Shown: piece by piece, positions 1-9,227 of the stretch | Layout: every line of letters starts with the position of its first letter | How positions within the stretch are numbered: position 1 is the stretch's first letter | NCBI GenBank assembly: GCA_964402685.1 | Contig: CAYODE010000064.1 | Coordinates: 1 to 19,048, forward strand | DNA from: Aestuariivita sp964402685 | GTDB taxonomy: Bacteria; Pseudomonadota; Alphaproteobacteria; Rhodobacterales; Rhodobacteraceae | Direction of reading: 5' to 3' | Length of the DNA: 19,048 bases | Made by a program: the position numbers and the translations under genes | The notes under the pieces: model-generated | Databases searched by the model: none | What the model saw: only the letters and a program-made list of their open reading frames with translations | Told to the model about the DNA's origin: nothing

Positions 1-2283
1 GAATTTGTCGAGAAGGTTCCAGACTTCGAGCGCCTTGTCTTTGTCCACATCATTCTTGGCGGCCCCTTCCAAGAACTTAGGGCGTTCGGCATCCATCGCC
101 TCCTGAATCTTTTTACCCATTGCACGGCGCAGCAGATCAGCCCCGCCTAAGGAATATCCGGCCATTTCCTGCGCGATCTGCATCACCTGTTCCTGGTAGA
201 CGATGATACCTTGCGTCTCGTCCAGAATATGGTCGATCGATGGGTGCAGCGTTTCGCGTTCGGACAGGTTGTTCTTCACCTCACAGAACTTTGGAATGTT
301 CTCCATCGGACCGGGGCGGTAGAGCGCCACCAGAGCGATAATGTCCTCGATGCAGTCAGGCTTCATGCGTTTGAGCGCGTCCATCATGCCCGAGCTTTCC
401 ACCTGGAAAACTGCGACGGTTTTGGCGGCGGAATAGAGCTTGTAGGAGGCTTCGTCGTCCAACGGGATCGCGTTGATATCGTCCTCGGTCCCAGAGGCGG
501 GCTCATAAAGTTCTGTTCCGTCGGCTGCGATATGAAGGTGGCGGCCGGATTTCAGGATCAGATCAACCGCGTTTTGGATAACGGTCAGCGTCTTCAAACC
601 CAGGAAGTCGAATTTGACCAAACCGGCTTGTTCCACCCATTTCATGTTGAACTGCGTGGCCGGCATGTCGGACCGCGGGTCTTGGTAAAGCGGTACCAAC
701 GCATCAAGCGCACGGTCCCCAATGACCACTCCGGCTGCATGGGTGGAGGCGTTGCGCAGGAGCCCCTCAACCTGCTTGCCATAGGTCAGCAGGCGGTCGA
801 CAACCTCTTCTTCCCGCGCGGCGTCGCGTAGACGAGGCTCATCCTTAAGGGCTTTCTCGATGGAGACGGGTTTCACCCCTTCCACAGGGATCATTTTCGA
901 CAAGCGATCGACTTGCCCATAAGGCATTTGGAGCACACGGCCCACATCTCGCACCGCAGCTTTCGACAGCAGAGCGCCAAAGGTGATGATCTGACCGACT
1001 TTGTCGCGGCCGTATTTCTCTTGCACGTACTGGATCACCTCTTCCCGGCGATCCATGCAAAAGTCGATATCAAAGTCAGGCATGGAGACCCGTTCGGGGT
1101 TCAGAAACCGTTCGAATAGAAGGCTGTAGCGTAGCGGATCGAGGTCCGTAATCGTCAGCGCATAGGCCACAAGCGATCCCGCACCAGAGCCCCGGCCCGG
1201 ACCGACGGGAATATCATGGTCCTTGGCCCATTTGATAAAGTCCGCAACGATCAGGAAATAGCCGGGGAACCCCATGCCTTCGATGATGTCGAGCTCGAAA
1301 TCGAGGCGCTTTTGGTACTCCTCTACTGAAGCCGCGTGCGGGATCACTTTCAAGCGCTCTTGCAGCCCGTCATTGGCCTGACGGCGCAGTTCTTCAACCT
1401 CATCATCTGCAAACTTGGGCAGAATAGGATCGCGCCGATACGCCATGAACGCACAACGGCGAGCGATTTCGATTGTGTTTTCAATCGCTTCAGGTAAGTC
1501 CGCAAAAAGAACACTCATCTCCTCGGCCGATTTAAAGTAGTGCTGCGGCGTCAACTTGCGGCGCGGATCCTGCTGATCCACATAGGCGCCTTCGGAAATG
1601 CAAATGAGCGCGTCATGCGCCTCGTACATGTCCGATTTTGGGAAATAGACGTCGTTGGTGGCGACAAGCGGCAGGTCTTTGGCATAGGCCATCTCGATCA
1701 GACCACGTTCAGTCAGACGCTCATCCTCGGGCTGCGTTCCGTCTTCTCCCGAGTGACGTTGCAATTCGATATATAGACGGTTCGGAAATGCCCGGGCGAG
1801 CCTGTCCAAGAGCTGTTCGGCCGCAGGATGCTGGCTTGTTTGCAAGAGCATGCCAACAGGACCGCCGGGACCACCCGTGAGGCAGATCAGCCCCGCGGAG
1901 TGCTGTTCCAACTCTTCTACGGAGACTTGAGGCAACTGGCCCGCCTTGTCGATATAAAGGCAGGAGTTCAGTTTCATCAGGTTTTCGTATCCAGCCTCGG
2001 ATTGCGCCAAGAGAATTAGGGGGGCCGGCTCGCGCGGTTTGCCGCTGGGATCTGCTGGCAGATAGGTCACATCAACCTGACAGCCTAGAATCGGCTGGAT
2101 CCCCGCACCCGAGAGCGCGACAGAGAATTCCAGTGCCGCGAACATGTTGTTGCTATCGGTCAGTGCGACAGCGGGCATATCAGCCGCCTTGCACAGATCT
2201 GGCAACTTTTTGAGGCGGACAGCGCCTTCCAACAATGAGTATTCGGTGTGGACGCGAAGATGAATGAATCGGGGACTGCTCAT
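1..2283 (-). CDS. dnaE: DNA polymerase III subunit alpha (DnaE1), N-terminal part, cut by left window edge
   Basis: This is the catalytic subunit of the replicative DNA polymerase. Reading leftward from ATG at 2283, the frame is open for 761 codons to the window edge; the family is about 1,150-1,170 residues, so the C-terminal third (HhH, OB-fold, tau-binding parts) lies outside. The start MSSPRFIHLRVHTEYSLLEG is the PHP-domain opening of DnaE1, not of the error-prone DnaE2/ImuC. The palm motif PDFDIDFC falls near residues 400-407 and KFDFLGL near 557, matching the three catalytic aspartates of the E. coli enzyme (D401, D403, D555). GPGRGSGAGS and IIVYQEQVMQIAQ are also typical. An in-frame ATG at 2304 would add seven residues; neither start has a strong Shine-Dalgarno sequence. 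It is divergent from the small gene at 2419. No frame break was seen. Confidence 0.96.
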   Translation of the reverse strand, partial: MSSPRFIHLRVHTEYSLLEGAVRLKKLPDLCKAADMPAVALTDSNNMFAALEFSVALSGAGIQPILGCQVDVTYLPADPSGKPREPAPLILLAQSEAGYENLMKLNSCLYIDKAGQLPQVSVEELEQHSAGLICLTGGPGGPVGMLLQTSQHPAAEQLLDRLARAFPNRLYIELQRHSGEDGTQPEDERLTERGLIEMAYAKDLPLVATNDVYFPKSDMYEAHDALICISEGAYVDQQDPRRKLTPQHYFKSAEEMSVLFADLPEAIENTIEIARRCAFMAYRRDPILPKFADDEVEELRRQANDGLQERLKVIPHAASVEEYQKRLDFELDIIEGMGFPGYFLIVADFIKWAKDHDIPVGPGRGSGAGSLVAYALTITDLDPLRYSLLFERFLNPERVSMPDFDIDFCMDRREEVIQYVQEKYGRDKVGQIITFGALLSKAAVRDVGRVLQMPYGQVDRLSKMIPVEGVKPVSIEKALKDEPRLRDAAREEEVVDRLLTYGKQVEGLLRNASTHAAGVVIGDRALDALVPLYQDPRSDMPATQFNMKWVEQAGLVKFDFLGLKTLTVIQNAVDLILKSGRHLHIAADGTELYEPASGTEDDINAIPLDDEASYKLYSAAKTVAVFQVESSGMMDALKRMKPDCIEDIIALVALYRPGPMENIPKFCEVKNNLSERETLHPSIDHILDETQGIIVYQEQVMQIAQEMAGYSLGGADLLRRAMGKKIQEAMDAERPKFLEGAAKNDVDKDKALEVWNLLDKF

Positions 2284-2418
2284 AGCTGTGACGCTATCCA
2301 CCATCTGCCCGCTATGGAAGCCTAACTGTGGTGTTTCAACGCAGAGAAAAAGCGTTCGCTTCTAATTCTTGAGTGTTTCTGTCAGATTAAAGAGACTCAT
2401 GCCAAGAAAGGACATAGA

Positions 2419-2742
2419 ATGAGACACATAAGCGATGTACTGGCAATCGGAGCATTGATGCTTGCGTCCGGTGTGGCCGTAGCCTCGGGCTCCCACTCAG
2501 GCACCACGACGGAGACACACGCAATAGATGGTGGAGCGTTCACCTACGAAGTCTTTGAATACACTGTCGAACACGCAGATTTGGCTGACTGCCCCGGTGA
2601 GTACGCTGCGAGCGAAGACGTCTTCTGCCGTATGACATTGGCCTCAGATGCTGCACATGTCTTTGTATTTTCTTACGACGGCGATCAGGCGCTCCAAGCT
2701 GTTCTAAGCTTTGATCTGAACGCTGGTACTTTGACGTTCTAA
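2419..2742 (+). CDS. small exported protein of unknown function
   Basis: I do not recognise a family. The 107-residue product starts with a likely Sec signal peptide: a hydrophobic run at about residues 8-22, with probable cleavage near Ala22-Ser23 (AVAS). The mature part is about 85 residues, acidic, and carries two cysteines (C58 in LADCPG, C70 in VFCRM). These could form a disulfide in the periplasm. The second half looks beta-rich, with alternating hydrophobics in HVFVFSYDG and QAVLSFDL. An AAAGGA ribosome site at 2407-2412 sits six bases before the ATG, which supports real translation. The gene stands alone: divergent from dnaE and separated by 342 bases from xdhA. That it is coding is fairly secure from the ribosome site and signal peptide; its role is unknown. 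Confidence 0.75.
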   Translation: MRHISDVLAIGALMLASGVAVASGSHSGTTTETHAIDGGAFTYEVFEYTVEHADLADCPGEYAASEDVFCRMTLASDAAHVFVFSYDGDQALQAVLSFDLNAGTLTF

Positions 2743-3084
2743 GACAAATGCGCGGAAGGCAGCCAAAGCGTCACCGCCACTGACTGCGCACAAATCGGAA
2801 AAAACGGCATAAGACATTGTTCTGATTTTTTTGAAAGAACTTCGCATTACCTTGGCAAAGCCCATTAAGTAACGTCGTATTTTCGTTGACTTTCCCGCTT
2901 TCTAGCCTTGACTGATATTTGGGCATTTGCCCATGAATACAGCACTTGCAGCATAGCTTTTTCTTGCAAAATCAGGGGCCTGCTTTCTAACCTACGCACG
3001 CTGGACTGTCCCAGTGTCGTTCCTACGTCGCATCGGGACGCACGTGTTGGGCCAATTTTTGTACCGCGACGGGTATTATCGACG
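2743..3084 (+). other. intergenic region upstream of the xdh operon
   Basis: This 342-base gap is visibly richer in A+T than the flanking genes. The xdhA frame stays open leftward to 2908, but that extension has no family similarity, so I treat it as untranslated. The promoter of the purine operon must lie here or not far from here. TTGACT hexamers occur at 2886-2891 and 2908-2913, but neither is followed by a good -10 box at normal spacing, so I do not call a promoter. A perfect short inverted repeat lies at 2920-2933 and is listed separately. I see no terminator for the small upstream gene and no RNA gene. Confidence 0.6.
2920..2933. promoter_or_regulatory. candidate operator: TGGGCA-TT-TGCCCA inverted repeat
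   Basis: The two six-base arms are perfect inverted copies around a TT centre. The site lies 152 bases before the xdhA start codon, in the only sizeable non-coding gap of the purine operon, and overlaps the end of a possible -35-like TTGACT. Symmetry of this size suits a dimeric regulator. No regulator gene is adjacent, so the binding protein cannot be named. A chance repeat is possible. Confidence 0.3.
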
Positions 3085-4446
3085 ATGGACATCACGTTTC
3101 TTCTGAACGGAGAGACTGCCCATATCGCCGGCGCTTCGCCCACCATGACGCTCTTGGATTGGCTGCGAGAGGCGCGCGGTCTGACTGGAACCAAGGAAGG
3201 CTGTAACGAGGGCGACTGCGGCGCATGCACCGTGATTGTCACCGACCAGCATGGCGCACGGACGTTGAACGCCTGCATCCTGTTCTTGCCTCAGCTGCAG
3301 GGCAAAGCCGTGCGCACCGTCGAAGGGATCAGCGGACCGGATGGCCAGCTGCATCCCGTGCAAAAGGCGATGATTGATCATCACGGCAGCCAATGCGGGT
3401 TCTGCACGCCGGGTTTCATCACGTCGATGGCTTGTGCGCATCTGAACGGCGACACTAGCTATGACGATGCTTTGGCCGGCAACCTGTGCCGGTGCACCGG
3501 CTATGCCCCTATCGTCCGCGCGGCAGAGGCTGCTGCGCAAGAGCCCGTCCCAAATTGGATGACAGATGAGCCTCCGCAGGTAGAAAGCGACGATGCCGCC
3601 CTGCCCAACAACGCCGAAGCGTTAGCCGCTTGGTGTCTGGAGCATCCAGACGGAGTTCTGGTTGGCGGTGCAACGGATGTGGGTCTGTGGGTCAACAAAG
3701 ATCTGCGGGATTTGCCTCAGGTGGCTTTCTTGTCCACCTGTTCGGATCTCCAACAGATCGACGAGACAGAGGATGAGATCCGCATCGGCGCAGCAGTGAC
3801 TATGGATCGGGTGCATGCGGCGATGCAGGACCGTCACCCCGCCTATGCCGAGATGATCCGTCGCTATGGGTCCCTCCAAGTGCGGAACGCTGCGACCATC
3901 GGCGGCAACATCGCGAACGGTTCCCCCATTGGTGACAATCCACCTGCGTTGATCGCCCTCGGCGCCCGTCTGCATCTGCGGAAAGGGGATGTTCGTCGTG
4001 ACATGCCGATCGAGGATTTCTTTATCGACTATGGCAAGCAAGACCGCGCACTGGGTGAGTTCGTCGAGGCGGTGAGCATTCCCAATCAGCTGGACCGGCT
4101 GCGTGTCTACAAACTGTCGAAACGGTTTGATCAGGATATCTCGGCTGTCTGCGGGGCGTTCAACATCACCGTAACTGACGGTTTGATCAGCGAGGCGCGC
4201 ATCGCTTTTGGGGGGATGGCGGGCATTCCAAAACGTGCAGCAGCTGTAGAAGCAGCCCTGATGGGGCAACCGTGGACGGAGAGCACGGTGCTTGCCGCGC
4301 AAGCGGCGTTTGATGACGACTTCACACCACTGACCGACATGCGCGCCTCCGCCACCTACCGGCTGGAAAGCGCCCGAAACATGCTGATGCGCGCGTGGAT
4401 CGAGGATCAGGATCAGCCAACTTCAGTGTTGGAGGTCCGGGCATGA
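3085..4446 (+). CDS. xdhA: xanthine dehydrogenase small subunit XdhA (2Fe-2S and FAD)
   Basis: XdhA is the electron-transfer subunit of cytoplasmic xanthine dehydrogenase. It passes electrons from the molybdenum site on XdhB through two [2Fe-2S] clusters to FAD and NAD+. The 453-residue product matches the family length (about 460 in Rhodobacter capsulatus). The plant-type ferredoxin cluster ligands are C40, C45, C48 (GCNEGDCGACT) and C64; the second cluster uses C104, C107 (QCGFCTPG), C135 and C137 (LCRCTGY). All eight are present. The FAD domain follows from about residue 180, with LVGGATDVG (192-200) and ATIGGNIANGSPIGDNPP (270-287). I chose ATG 3085 because family homology begins at MDITFLLNGE; the frame is open 59 codons further up without similarity. 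The ribosome site is weak. It overlaps xdhB by ATGA. Confidence 0.95.
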   Translation: MDITFLLNGETAHIAGASPTMTLLDWLREARGLTGTKEGCNEGDCGACTVIVTDQHGARTLNACILFLPQLQGKAVRTVEGISGPDGQLHPVQKAMIDHHGSQCGFCTPGFITSMACAHLNGDTSYDDALAGNLCRCTGYAPIVRAAEAAAQEPVPNWMTDEPPQVESDDAALPNNAEALAAWCLEHPDGVLVGGATDVGLWVNKDLRDLPQVAFLSTCSDLQQIDETEDEIRIGAAVTMDRVHAAMQDRHPAYAEMIRRYGSLQVRNAATIGGNIANGSPIGDNPPALIALGARLHLRKGDVRRDMPIEDFFIDYGKQDRALGEFVEAVSIPNQLDRLRVYKLSKRFDQDISAVCGAFNITVTDGLISEARIAFGGMAGIPKRAAAVEAALMGQPWTESTVLAAQAAFDDDFTPLTDMRASATYRLESARNMLMRAWIEDQDQPTSVLEVRA

Positions 4447-6746
4447 GCGTGGCCAAACCCCTCCCCCATGACGCAGCCAATCTGCACGTGACCGGTGCAG
4501 CGCGATATGTCGATGATGTGCCCAGTCCGGCGGGTACGTTGCATTTGGCGTTTGGGCTCTCGCAAACCGCGCGGGGCACGATCGCCGGTATGGACTTGAG
4601 CAAAGTACGCGCCGCACCCGACGTGGTAGCCGTGCTCACAGCAGAAGATTTGGAGTTTGACGCCGATACCTCCCCCTCGAACCACGACGAACCGCTATTG
4701 GCCACAGGAGAGGTGCATTTTGCCGGCCAACCCTTGTTTCTTGTTGTTGCCCGCAGCCATTTGGCTGCCCGCAAGGCAGCAGCGCTGGCCACGGTAGACA
4801 TTGCGGCAGAAACTCCGGTCCTGACGATTGAAGAAGCACTGGCGCAAAACAGCCGCTTCGAAGACGGTCCGCGTATCTATGAAAAGGGCGACGCGCAGGC
4901 TGCAATACCTGATGCGCCAAACCGTCTGGAAGGCCGGTTCGAGATCGGTGGGCAAGAGCACTTCTACCTGGAAGGCCAAGCCGCCATGGCTTGGCCGCAG
5001 GAGAATGGCGATATGCACGTCTTCTCCTCGACTCAGCACCCCACAGAAATTCAGCACAAAGTGGCGGATGCCATCGGTCAGCCGATGCATGCGGTCCGAG
5101 TAGAAACACGGCGCATGGGCGGTGGATTTGGTGGTAAAGAGAGCCAGGGCAATGCGTTGGCGATTGCCTGCGCCATCGCCGCACGGCTGACAGGCAAACC
5201 CTGCAAAATGCGCTATGATCGGGACGACGATATGGTGGTCACCGGCAAGCGGCATGATTTCCGCATTGATTATGAAGTCGGATATGACGAAAGCGGTCGC
5301 ATTCATGCGGTGTCGTTCAAACAATACACCCGGTGCGGATGGTCCATGGATCTGTCTTTGCCCGTTGCGGATCGCGCCATGCTTCATGCCGACAACGCCT
5401 ATGACATTGCGCATATGCGGATCGAAAGTCATCGATTGAAGACAAACATGTGCTCGGCTACGGCCTTTCGCGGCTTTGGCGGGCCTCAGGGGATGGTGGG
5501 CATCGAACGGGTGCTGGATCACGTGGCCCATGCATTGGACATGGACCCCGCAGAAACCCGGCGCGTGAATTACTATCCCGCCGCGGAAGCGGTGGCGACG
5601 GGCACTCCTGCTGGCACGACTCCGTATGGCATGGCTGTCACCGATTTCGAGTTGCACGAGATGACCGAGGCATTGTTGGAGAGCAGCGCGTATGCCGCAC
5701 GGCGCGATGCGGTCGATGTGTGGAATGCCGAAAACCCGGTTTTGAAAAAAGGGATCGCGTTTTCGCCCGTGAAGTTCGGCATTTCCTTCACGCTCACGCA
5801 TTTGAACCAAGCTGGTGCATTGGTCCATGTCTATCAGGATGGGTCTGTGCATCTGAACCACGGCGGGACCGAAATGGGTCAGGGTCTTTTTCAGAAGGTC
5901 GCGCAAGTGGCCGCTGCGCGGTTCGGCATCCCGCTGGAAATGGTCAGGATCACAGCGACAGACACCGGCAAGGTACCCAACACATCGGCCACGGCAGCCT
6001 CGTCCGGATCGGATCTGAATGGAATGGCGGTGAAAATCGCCTGCGATACGATCCGCGATCGCATGGCCGAGCATCTGGCCGAAGTGCATCAGGCCACGCC
6101 AGAACAGGTGGTGTTTAGCGATGGCACTGTGCTCGTCGGCGATCATGTCATGACCTTTGCCGAGGCCGCGAAATCGGCCTGGATGTCGCGCGTGTCCCTG
6201 TCTGCCACGGGGTTCTACAAAACGCCCAAACTGGAATGGGATCGGATCCGGGGGACCGGCCGACCGTTTTTCTACTTCGCTTACGGGGCAGCGGTCACCG
6301 AAGTGGTGATCGACACGCTGACCGGAGAAAACCGGATTTTGAGAACCGATATCCTGCATGACGCCGGTGCCTCGCTGAACCCCGCAATCGATATCGGACA
6401 GGTGGAAGGTGCGTTTGTCCAAGGGGCTGGTTGGCTAACCACTGAAGAGCTTGTGTGGGACGGAGCTGGTCGATTGCGCACACATGCGCCGTCCACCTAC
6501 AAAATCCCAGCCTGTTCTGATCGCCCGGATGTGTTCAATGTGACCCTTTGGGATGGATCGAACCGGGAAGACACGGTCTATCGTTCGAAGGCTGTGGGCG
6601 AGCCACCGTTCATGCTGGGCATTTCAGCGTATCTTGCGCTAAGCTACGCGATCGCGTCCTGTGGGACGGAATACCCTGCACTCAATGCTCCGGCCACTGC
6701 AGAAGAGATCTGGCGGGTCTGCAGAAAGGTGACTGGCCATGTTTGA
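4443..6746 (+). CDS. xdhB: xanthine dehydrogenase large subunit XdhB (molybdopterin)
   Basis: XdhB carries the molybdenum cofactor and hydroxylates hypoxanthine to xanthine and xanthine to urate. The product is 767 residues, close to the 777 of R. capsulatus XdhB. Cofactor and active-site motifs are intact: GQEHFYLEGQ (170-179), GGGFGGKE with E233, DRAMLH with R311, FRGFGGPQG (342-350), GTEMGQGLFQKVAQ, and AVGEPPFML with E720. By family knowledge E233, R311 and E720 match the substrate-binding Glu, Arg and the base Glu (bovine E802, R880, E1261). The start is ATG 4443, overlapping the xdhA stop by four bases, with TTGGAGG seven bases ahead; an in-frame upstream ATG at 4395 lies inside xdhA and is ignored. 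It overlaps xdhC by eight bases. Confidence 0.96.
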   Translation: MSVAKPLPHDAANLHVTGAARYVDDVPSPAGTLHLAFGLSQTARGTIAGMDLSKVRAAPDVVAVLTAEDLEFDADTSPSNHDEPLLATGEVHFAGQPLFLVVARSHLAARKAAALATVDIAAETPVLTIEEALAQNSRFEDGPRIYEKGDAQAAIPDAPNRLEGRFEIGGQEHFYLEGQAAMAWPQENGDMHVFSSTQHPTEIQHKVADAIGQPMHAVRVETRRMGGGFGGKESQGNALAIACAIAARLTGKPCKMRYDRDDDMVVTGKRHDFRIDYEVGYDESGRIHAVSFKQYTRCGWSMDLSLPVADRAMLHADNAYDIAHMRIESHRLKTNMCSATAFRGFGGPQGMVGIERVLDHVAHALDMDPAETRRVNYYPAAEAVATGTPAGTTPYGMAVTDFELHEMTEALLESSAYAARRDAVDVWNAENPVLKKGIAFSPVKFGISFTLTHLNQAGALVHVYQDGSVHLNHGGTEMGQGLFQKVAQVAAARFGIPLEMVRITATDTGKVPNTSATAASSGSDLNGMAVKIACDTIRDRMAEHLAEVHQATPEQVVFSDGTVLVGDHVMTFAEAAKSAWMSRVSLSATGFYKTPKLEWDRIRGTGRPFFYFAYGAAVTEVVIDTLTGENRILRTDILHDAGASLNPAIDIGQVEGAFVQGAGWLTTEELVWDGAGRLRTHAPSTYKIPACSDRPDVFNVTLWDGSNREDTVYRSKAVGEPPFMLGISAYLALSYAIASCGTEYPALNAPATAEEIWRVCRKVTGHV

Positions 6747-7713
6747 TCGCAGAAGTCTGGCTCGTTTGCTTGAAAAGTATGATCGCGTCGTCCGCGTGGT
6801 AATTGCCGGACACAAGGGATCTACACCACGAGAAACCGGTGCGGTGATGATGGTCCATTTCGATGGGATCGAAGGCACGATTGGCGGCGGTCGTTTGGAA
6901 TTTGATGCGATGGCACGGGCGCAGCGGCTTCTGGCTGATCCGGCGATTAAGGGCGGGTATTGCGATGCGCTGCGCCAACCGCTGGGACCTTCTCTGGGGC
7001 AGTGCTGCGGTGGCTCTGTCACGGTCGTGACCGAGTTGTGGGACAGAGCGTCTTACGGCGACACCTTTGAAGAAGATCACTTGCCCTTTGCTGGTCTGTA
7101 TGTCCGTCGTGTAGAAGGGCATTTGCCTTTACCATCGCGCGTCGAGCGGCGTTTGCAAGCTTCATCTGAAGCTTCGGAAATCGTTGAAACGCAACTCGTG
7201 GACGGCTGGCTAATCGAGCAGCTTTGGCGGGACAAAGTGCCTGTCTATATCTATGGCGCAGGGCATGTCGGAAACGCACTTGCCAAGATACTGTGTGCCC
7301 TACCCGGGCTTCAGGTCGCCGTTGTCGACATGCGCAGGGATCTATTCACGGATCTGCCCAAAGCTGTTCTGACGTATTATGATCTCCCGCCGCATGATGT
7401 GATGGCCACGGCCTCACCGGACGCGTTTCATTACATCATGACGCCGAACCACGATTATGATCTGGAGCTGTGCCATAGGGTATTGCAGCAACCCTTTGCT
7501 TTCGCGGGTTTAATCGGATCAAAGACGAAATGGGCAAGGTTCCGTAAACGGTTGGCCGTGTTGGGGCACAGCCCTGCGCAGATTGACCGCATCACCTGCC
7601 CAATCGGCGATCCTACTTTGGGCAAACACCCCTATGAAATTGCGATTGGAGTGGCGCGGGAGTTGATCTTGCGCGATCAGCGCGCCGCATTTTCGCTGGA
7701 GAGACGCGCATGA
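6739..7713 (+). CDS. xdhC: xanthine dehydrogenase accessory protein XdhC
   Basis: XdhC binds molybdenum cofactor, takes part in its sulfuration and delivers it to XdhB; it is not part of the mature enzyme. The 324-residue product has the XdhC/CoxI N-terminal region with GHKGSTPRETGAVM (24-37), GTIGGGRLEFDAM (46-58) and the LGQCCGG cysteine pair (C89, C90), which family work links to cofactor binding. A Rossmann-like C-terminal domain follows: VYIYGAGHVGNALAK (169-183), MTPNHDYDLELC (234-245), GLIGSKTKWARFRKRL (257-272) and GKHPYEIAIGVARELI (295-310). ATG 6739 lies eight bases inside xdhB, with AAAGGTGA just upstream, which implies coupled translation. The next gene starts on its stop codon (ATGA). 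Confidence 0.94.
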   Translation: MFDRRSLARLLEKYDRVVRVVIAGHKGSTPRETGAVMMVHFDGIEGTIGGGRLEFDAMARAQRLLADPAIKGGYCDALRQPLGPSLGQCCGGSVTVVTELWDRASYGDTFEEDHLPFAGLYVRRVEGHLPLPSRVERRLQASSEASEIVETQLVDGWLIEQLWRDKVPVYIYGAGHVGNALAKILCALPGLQVAVVDMRRDLFTDLPKAVLTYYDLPPHDVMATASPDAFHYIMTPNHDYDLELCHRVLQQPFAFAGLIGSKTKWARFRKRLAVLGHSPAQIDRITCPIGDPTLGKHPYEIAIGVARELILRDQRAAFSLERRA

Positions 7714-9227
7714 GCGAACCATTACTTTCGATCAATGGGTTAACCAAGGCCTATCCCGGCGTTGTCGCCAATGACGACGTCTCGTTCGATATTGGTGTTG
7801 GTGAGGTTCACGCGCTTCTGGGTGAGAACGGCGCCGGCAAATCGACCTTGGTGAAAATGATTTATGGGCTGGTCAAACCGGACGTCGGCACGATGCGCTT
7901 GCGCGGACAGGCCTTTGCCCCGCCAGAGCCGCGCGCGGCCCGCGCCGATGGCATTGCGATGGTGTTTCAGCACTTCTCATTGTTCGAGGCGCTGAACGTT
8001 GCGGAAAACGTCGCCTTGGGCATGGAAGATCCACCGCCCATGCGCGATTTGGCCCGGCGCATTCGCGAAGTTTCCGAGACGTACGGTTTGCCCTTGGATC
8101 CGTTCCGGGTTGTCGGAGATCTCTCGGCAGGTGAAAGACAACGCGTTGAAATCATTAGATGTCTTTTGCAAGATCCGAAACTTCTGATCATGGATGAACC
8201 AACCTCGGTCCTGACGCCGCAAGAAGTTGAAATCCTATTTGAAACGCTGCGCAAACTCTCCTTCGAGGGCACGGCCATCCTCTATATCTCGCACAAGTTG
8301 GAGGAGATCCGCAGCCTGTGTGATGCCGCCACAATCCTACGTCTGGGCAAAGTCGTGGGTAGCTGCATCCCGCGGGAGACCACTGCGAGGGATATGGCCG
8401 AGATGATGGTTGGTAGCAGTTTGAAGACGCCCAAACCGATTGACCGCACGTTGGGAGAGGTCGCATTGGATATAACCGGTCTGTCGGTTGCCTCCCCATC
8501 GGAATTCGGCACTTCGCTAAAGAACATCCACCTGACCCTGCAAGAAGGCGAAGTACTGGGCATCGGCGGCGTGGCAGGAAATGGCCAAGACGAATTATTG
8601 GCCGCGCTTTCGGGTGAGATCCGCACCCATGCGGGCGCGATCAAACTGAACGGTGCACCAGTTGGAAACCTGGGTCCGAACCAGCGGCGCGCTTTGGGGT
8701 TATTGGCGGCACCTGAGGAGCGGTTGGGACACGCCGCAGCACCTGACATGAGTCTGACAGAGAACGCCCTTCTGACCGGGGCAGTACGCCAAGGCCTTGC
8801 CAATAAAGGTTTTTTGAAATGGGCTGCCACACAAAGCTTTGCAGAAACGATCATCAAGGCTTTTGACGTCCGCACCCCCGGCCCTGCAAACGCTGCACGG
8901 TCTTTGTCGGGCGGTAACTTACAGAAATTCGTGATCGGGCGCGAAGTGTTGCAAAACCCAAAGGTCCTGGTTGTGAACCAACCCACCTGGGGTGTGGATG
9001 CGGCTGCCGCCGCATCGATCCGGCAAGCCATATTGGATCTGGCAGGCGATGGGGCTGCGGTGCTGGTGATCAGTCAAGATCTGGATGAGTTGATGGAGAT
9101 CTCGGGCCGGTTTGCAGCCCTAAATGAGGGGCGTTTGTCCGATATCCGCCCGACAGAGAACCTGAGCGTGGACGAGATCGGGTTGATGATGGGCGGCGCC
9201 CACGGGATGGAGGTGGCCCATGTCTGA
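7710..9227 (+). CDS. ABC transporter ATPase, NupA/YufO-like (purine nucleoside uptake family)
   Basis: This is a 505-residue protein with two ABC domains, which powers a BMP-dependent importer at the inner membrane. Domain 1 is complete: Walker A GENGAGKS (38-45), Q-loop FQ (86-87), signature LSAGERQ (138-144), Walker B LLIMDEPT (158-165), switch His195. Domain 2 is degenerate: GGVAGNGQ (286-293) replaces the Walker A lysine region, and the Walker B glutamate is Gln in VVNQPTWGVD (421-430), although the signature LSGGNLQ (399-405) is kept. Such asymmetry is usual in the sugar and nucleoside double ATPases of this family. ATG overlaps the xdhC stop by four bases, with GGAGAG upstream, so it belongs to the xdh operon. 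The family is firm; the substrate (nucleoside, xanthine or another purine) is inferred from context. Confidence 0.92.
   Translation: MSEPLLSINGLTKAYPGVVANDDVSFDIGVGEVHALLGENGAGKSTLVKMIYGLVKPDVGTMRLRGQAFAPPEPRAARADGIAMVFQHFSLFEALNVAENVALGMEDPPPMRDLARRIREVSETYGLPLDPFRVVGDLSAGERQRVEIIRCLLQDPKLLIMDEPTSVLTPQEVEILFETLRKLSFEGTAILYISHKLEEIRSLCDAATILRLGKVVGSCIPRETTARDMAEMMVGSSLKTPKPIDRTLGEVALDITGLSVASPSEFGTSLKNIHLTLQEGEVLGIGGVAGNGQDELLAALSGEIRTHAGAIKLNGAPVGNLGPNQRRALGLLAAPEERLGHAAAPDMSLTENALLTGAVRQGLANKGFLKWAATQSFAETIIKAFDVRTPGPANAARSLSGGNLQKFVIGREVLQNPKVLVVNQPTWGVDAAAAASIRQAILDLAGDGAAVLVISQDLDELMEISGRFAALNEGRLSDIRPTENLSVDEIGLMMGGAHGMEVAHV

Noticed and set aside
2886..2936. Possible sigma-70 promoter from the TTGACT hexamers upstream of xdhA
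   Set aside because: No acceptable -10 hexamer occurs 16-18 bases after either TTGACT, so calling a promoter would not be supported.
2908..3084. A 59-codon in-frame extension of xdhA at its 5' end
   Set aside because: XdhA family similarity begins exactly at the ATG at 3085 (MDITFLLNGE). The extension has no ferredoxin-like sequence and lies in A+T-richer DNA, so it is more likely untranslated leader.
4695..6422. A 575-codon open frame antisense to xdhB
   Set aside because: It mirrors the codon pattern of a well-supported gene in GC-rich DNA, has no recognisable motif, and xdhB is intact with all active-site residues.
7710..9227. Degenerate second ABC domain as a sign of gene decay
   Set aside because: Loss of the Walker A lysine and Walker B glutamate in the second domain is usual in this double-ATPase family; the rest of the protein is full length.
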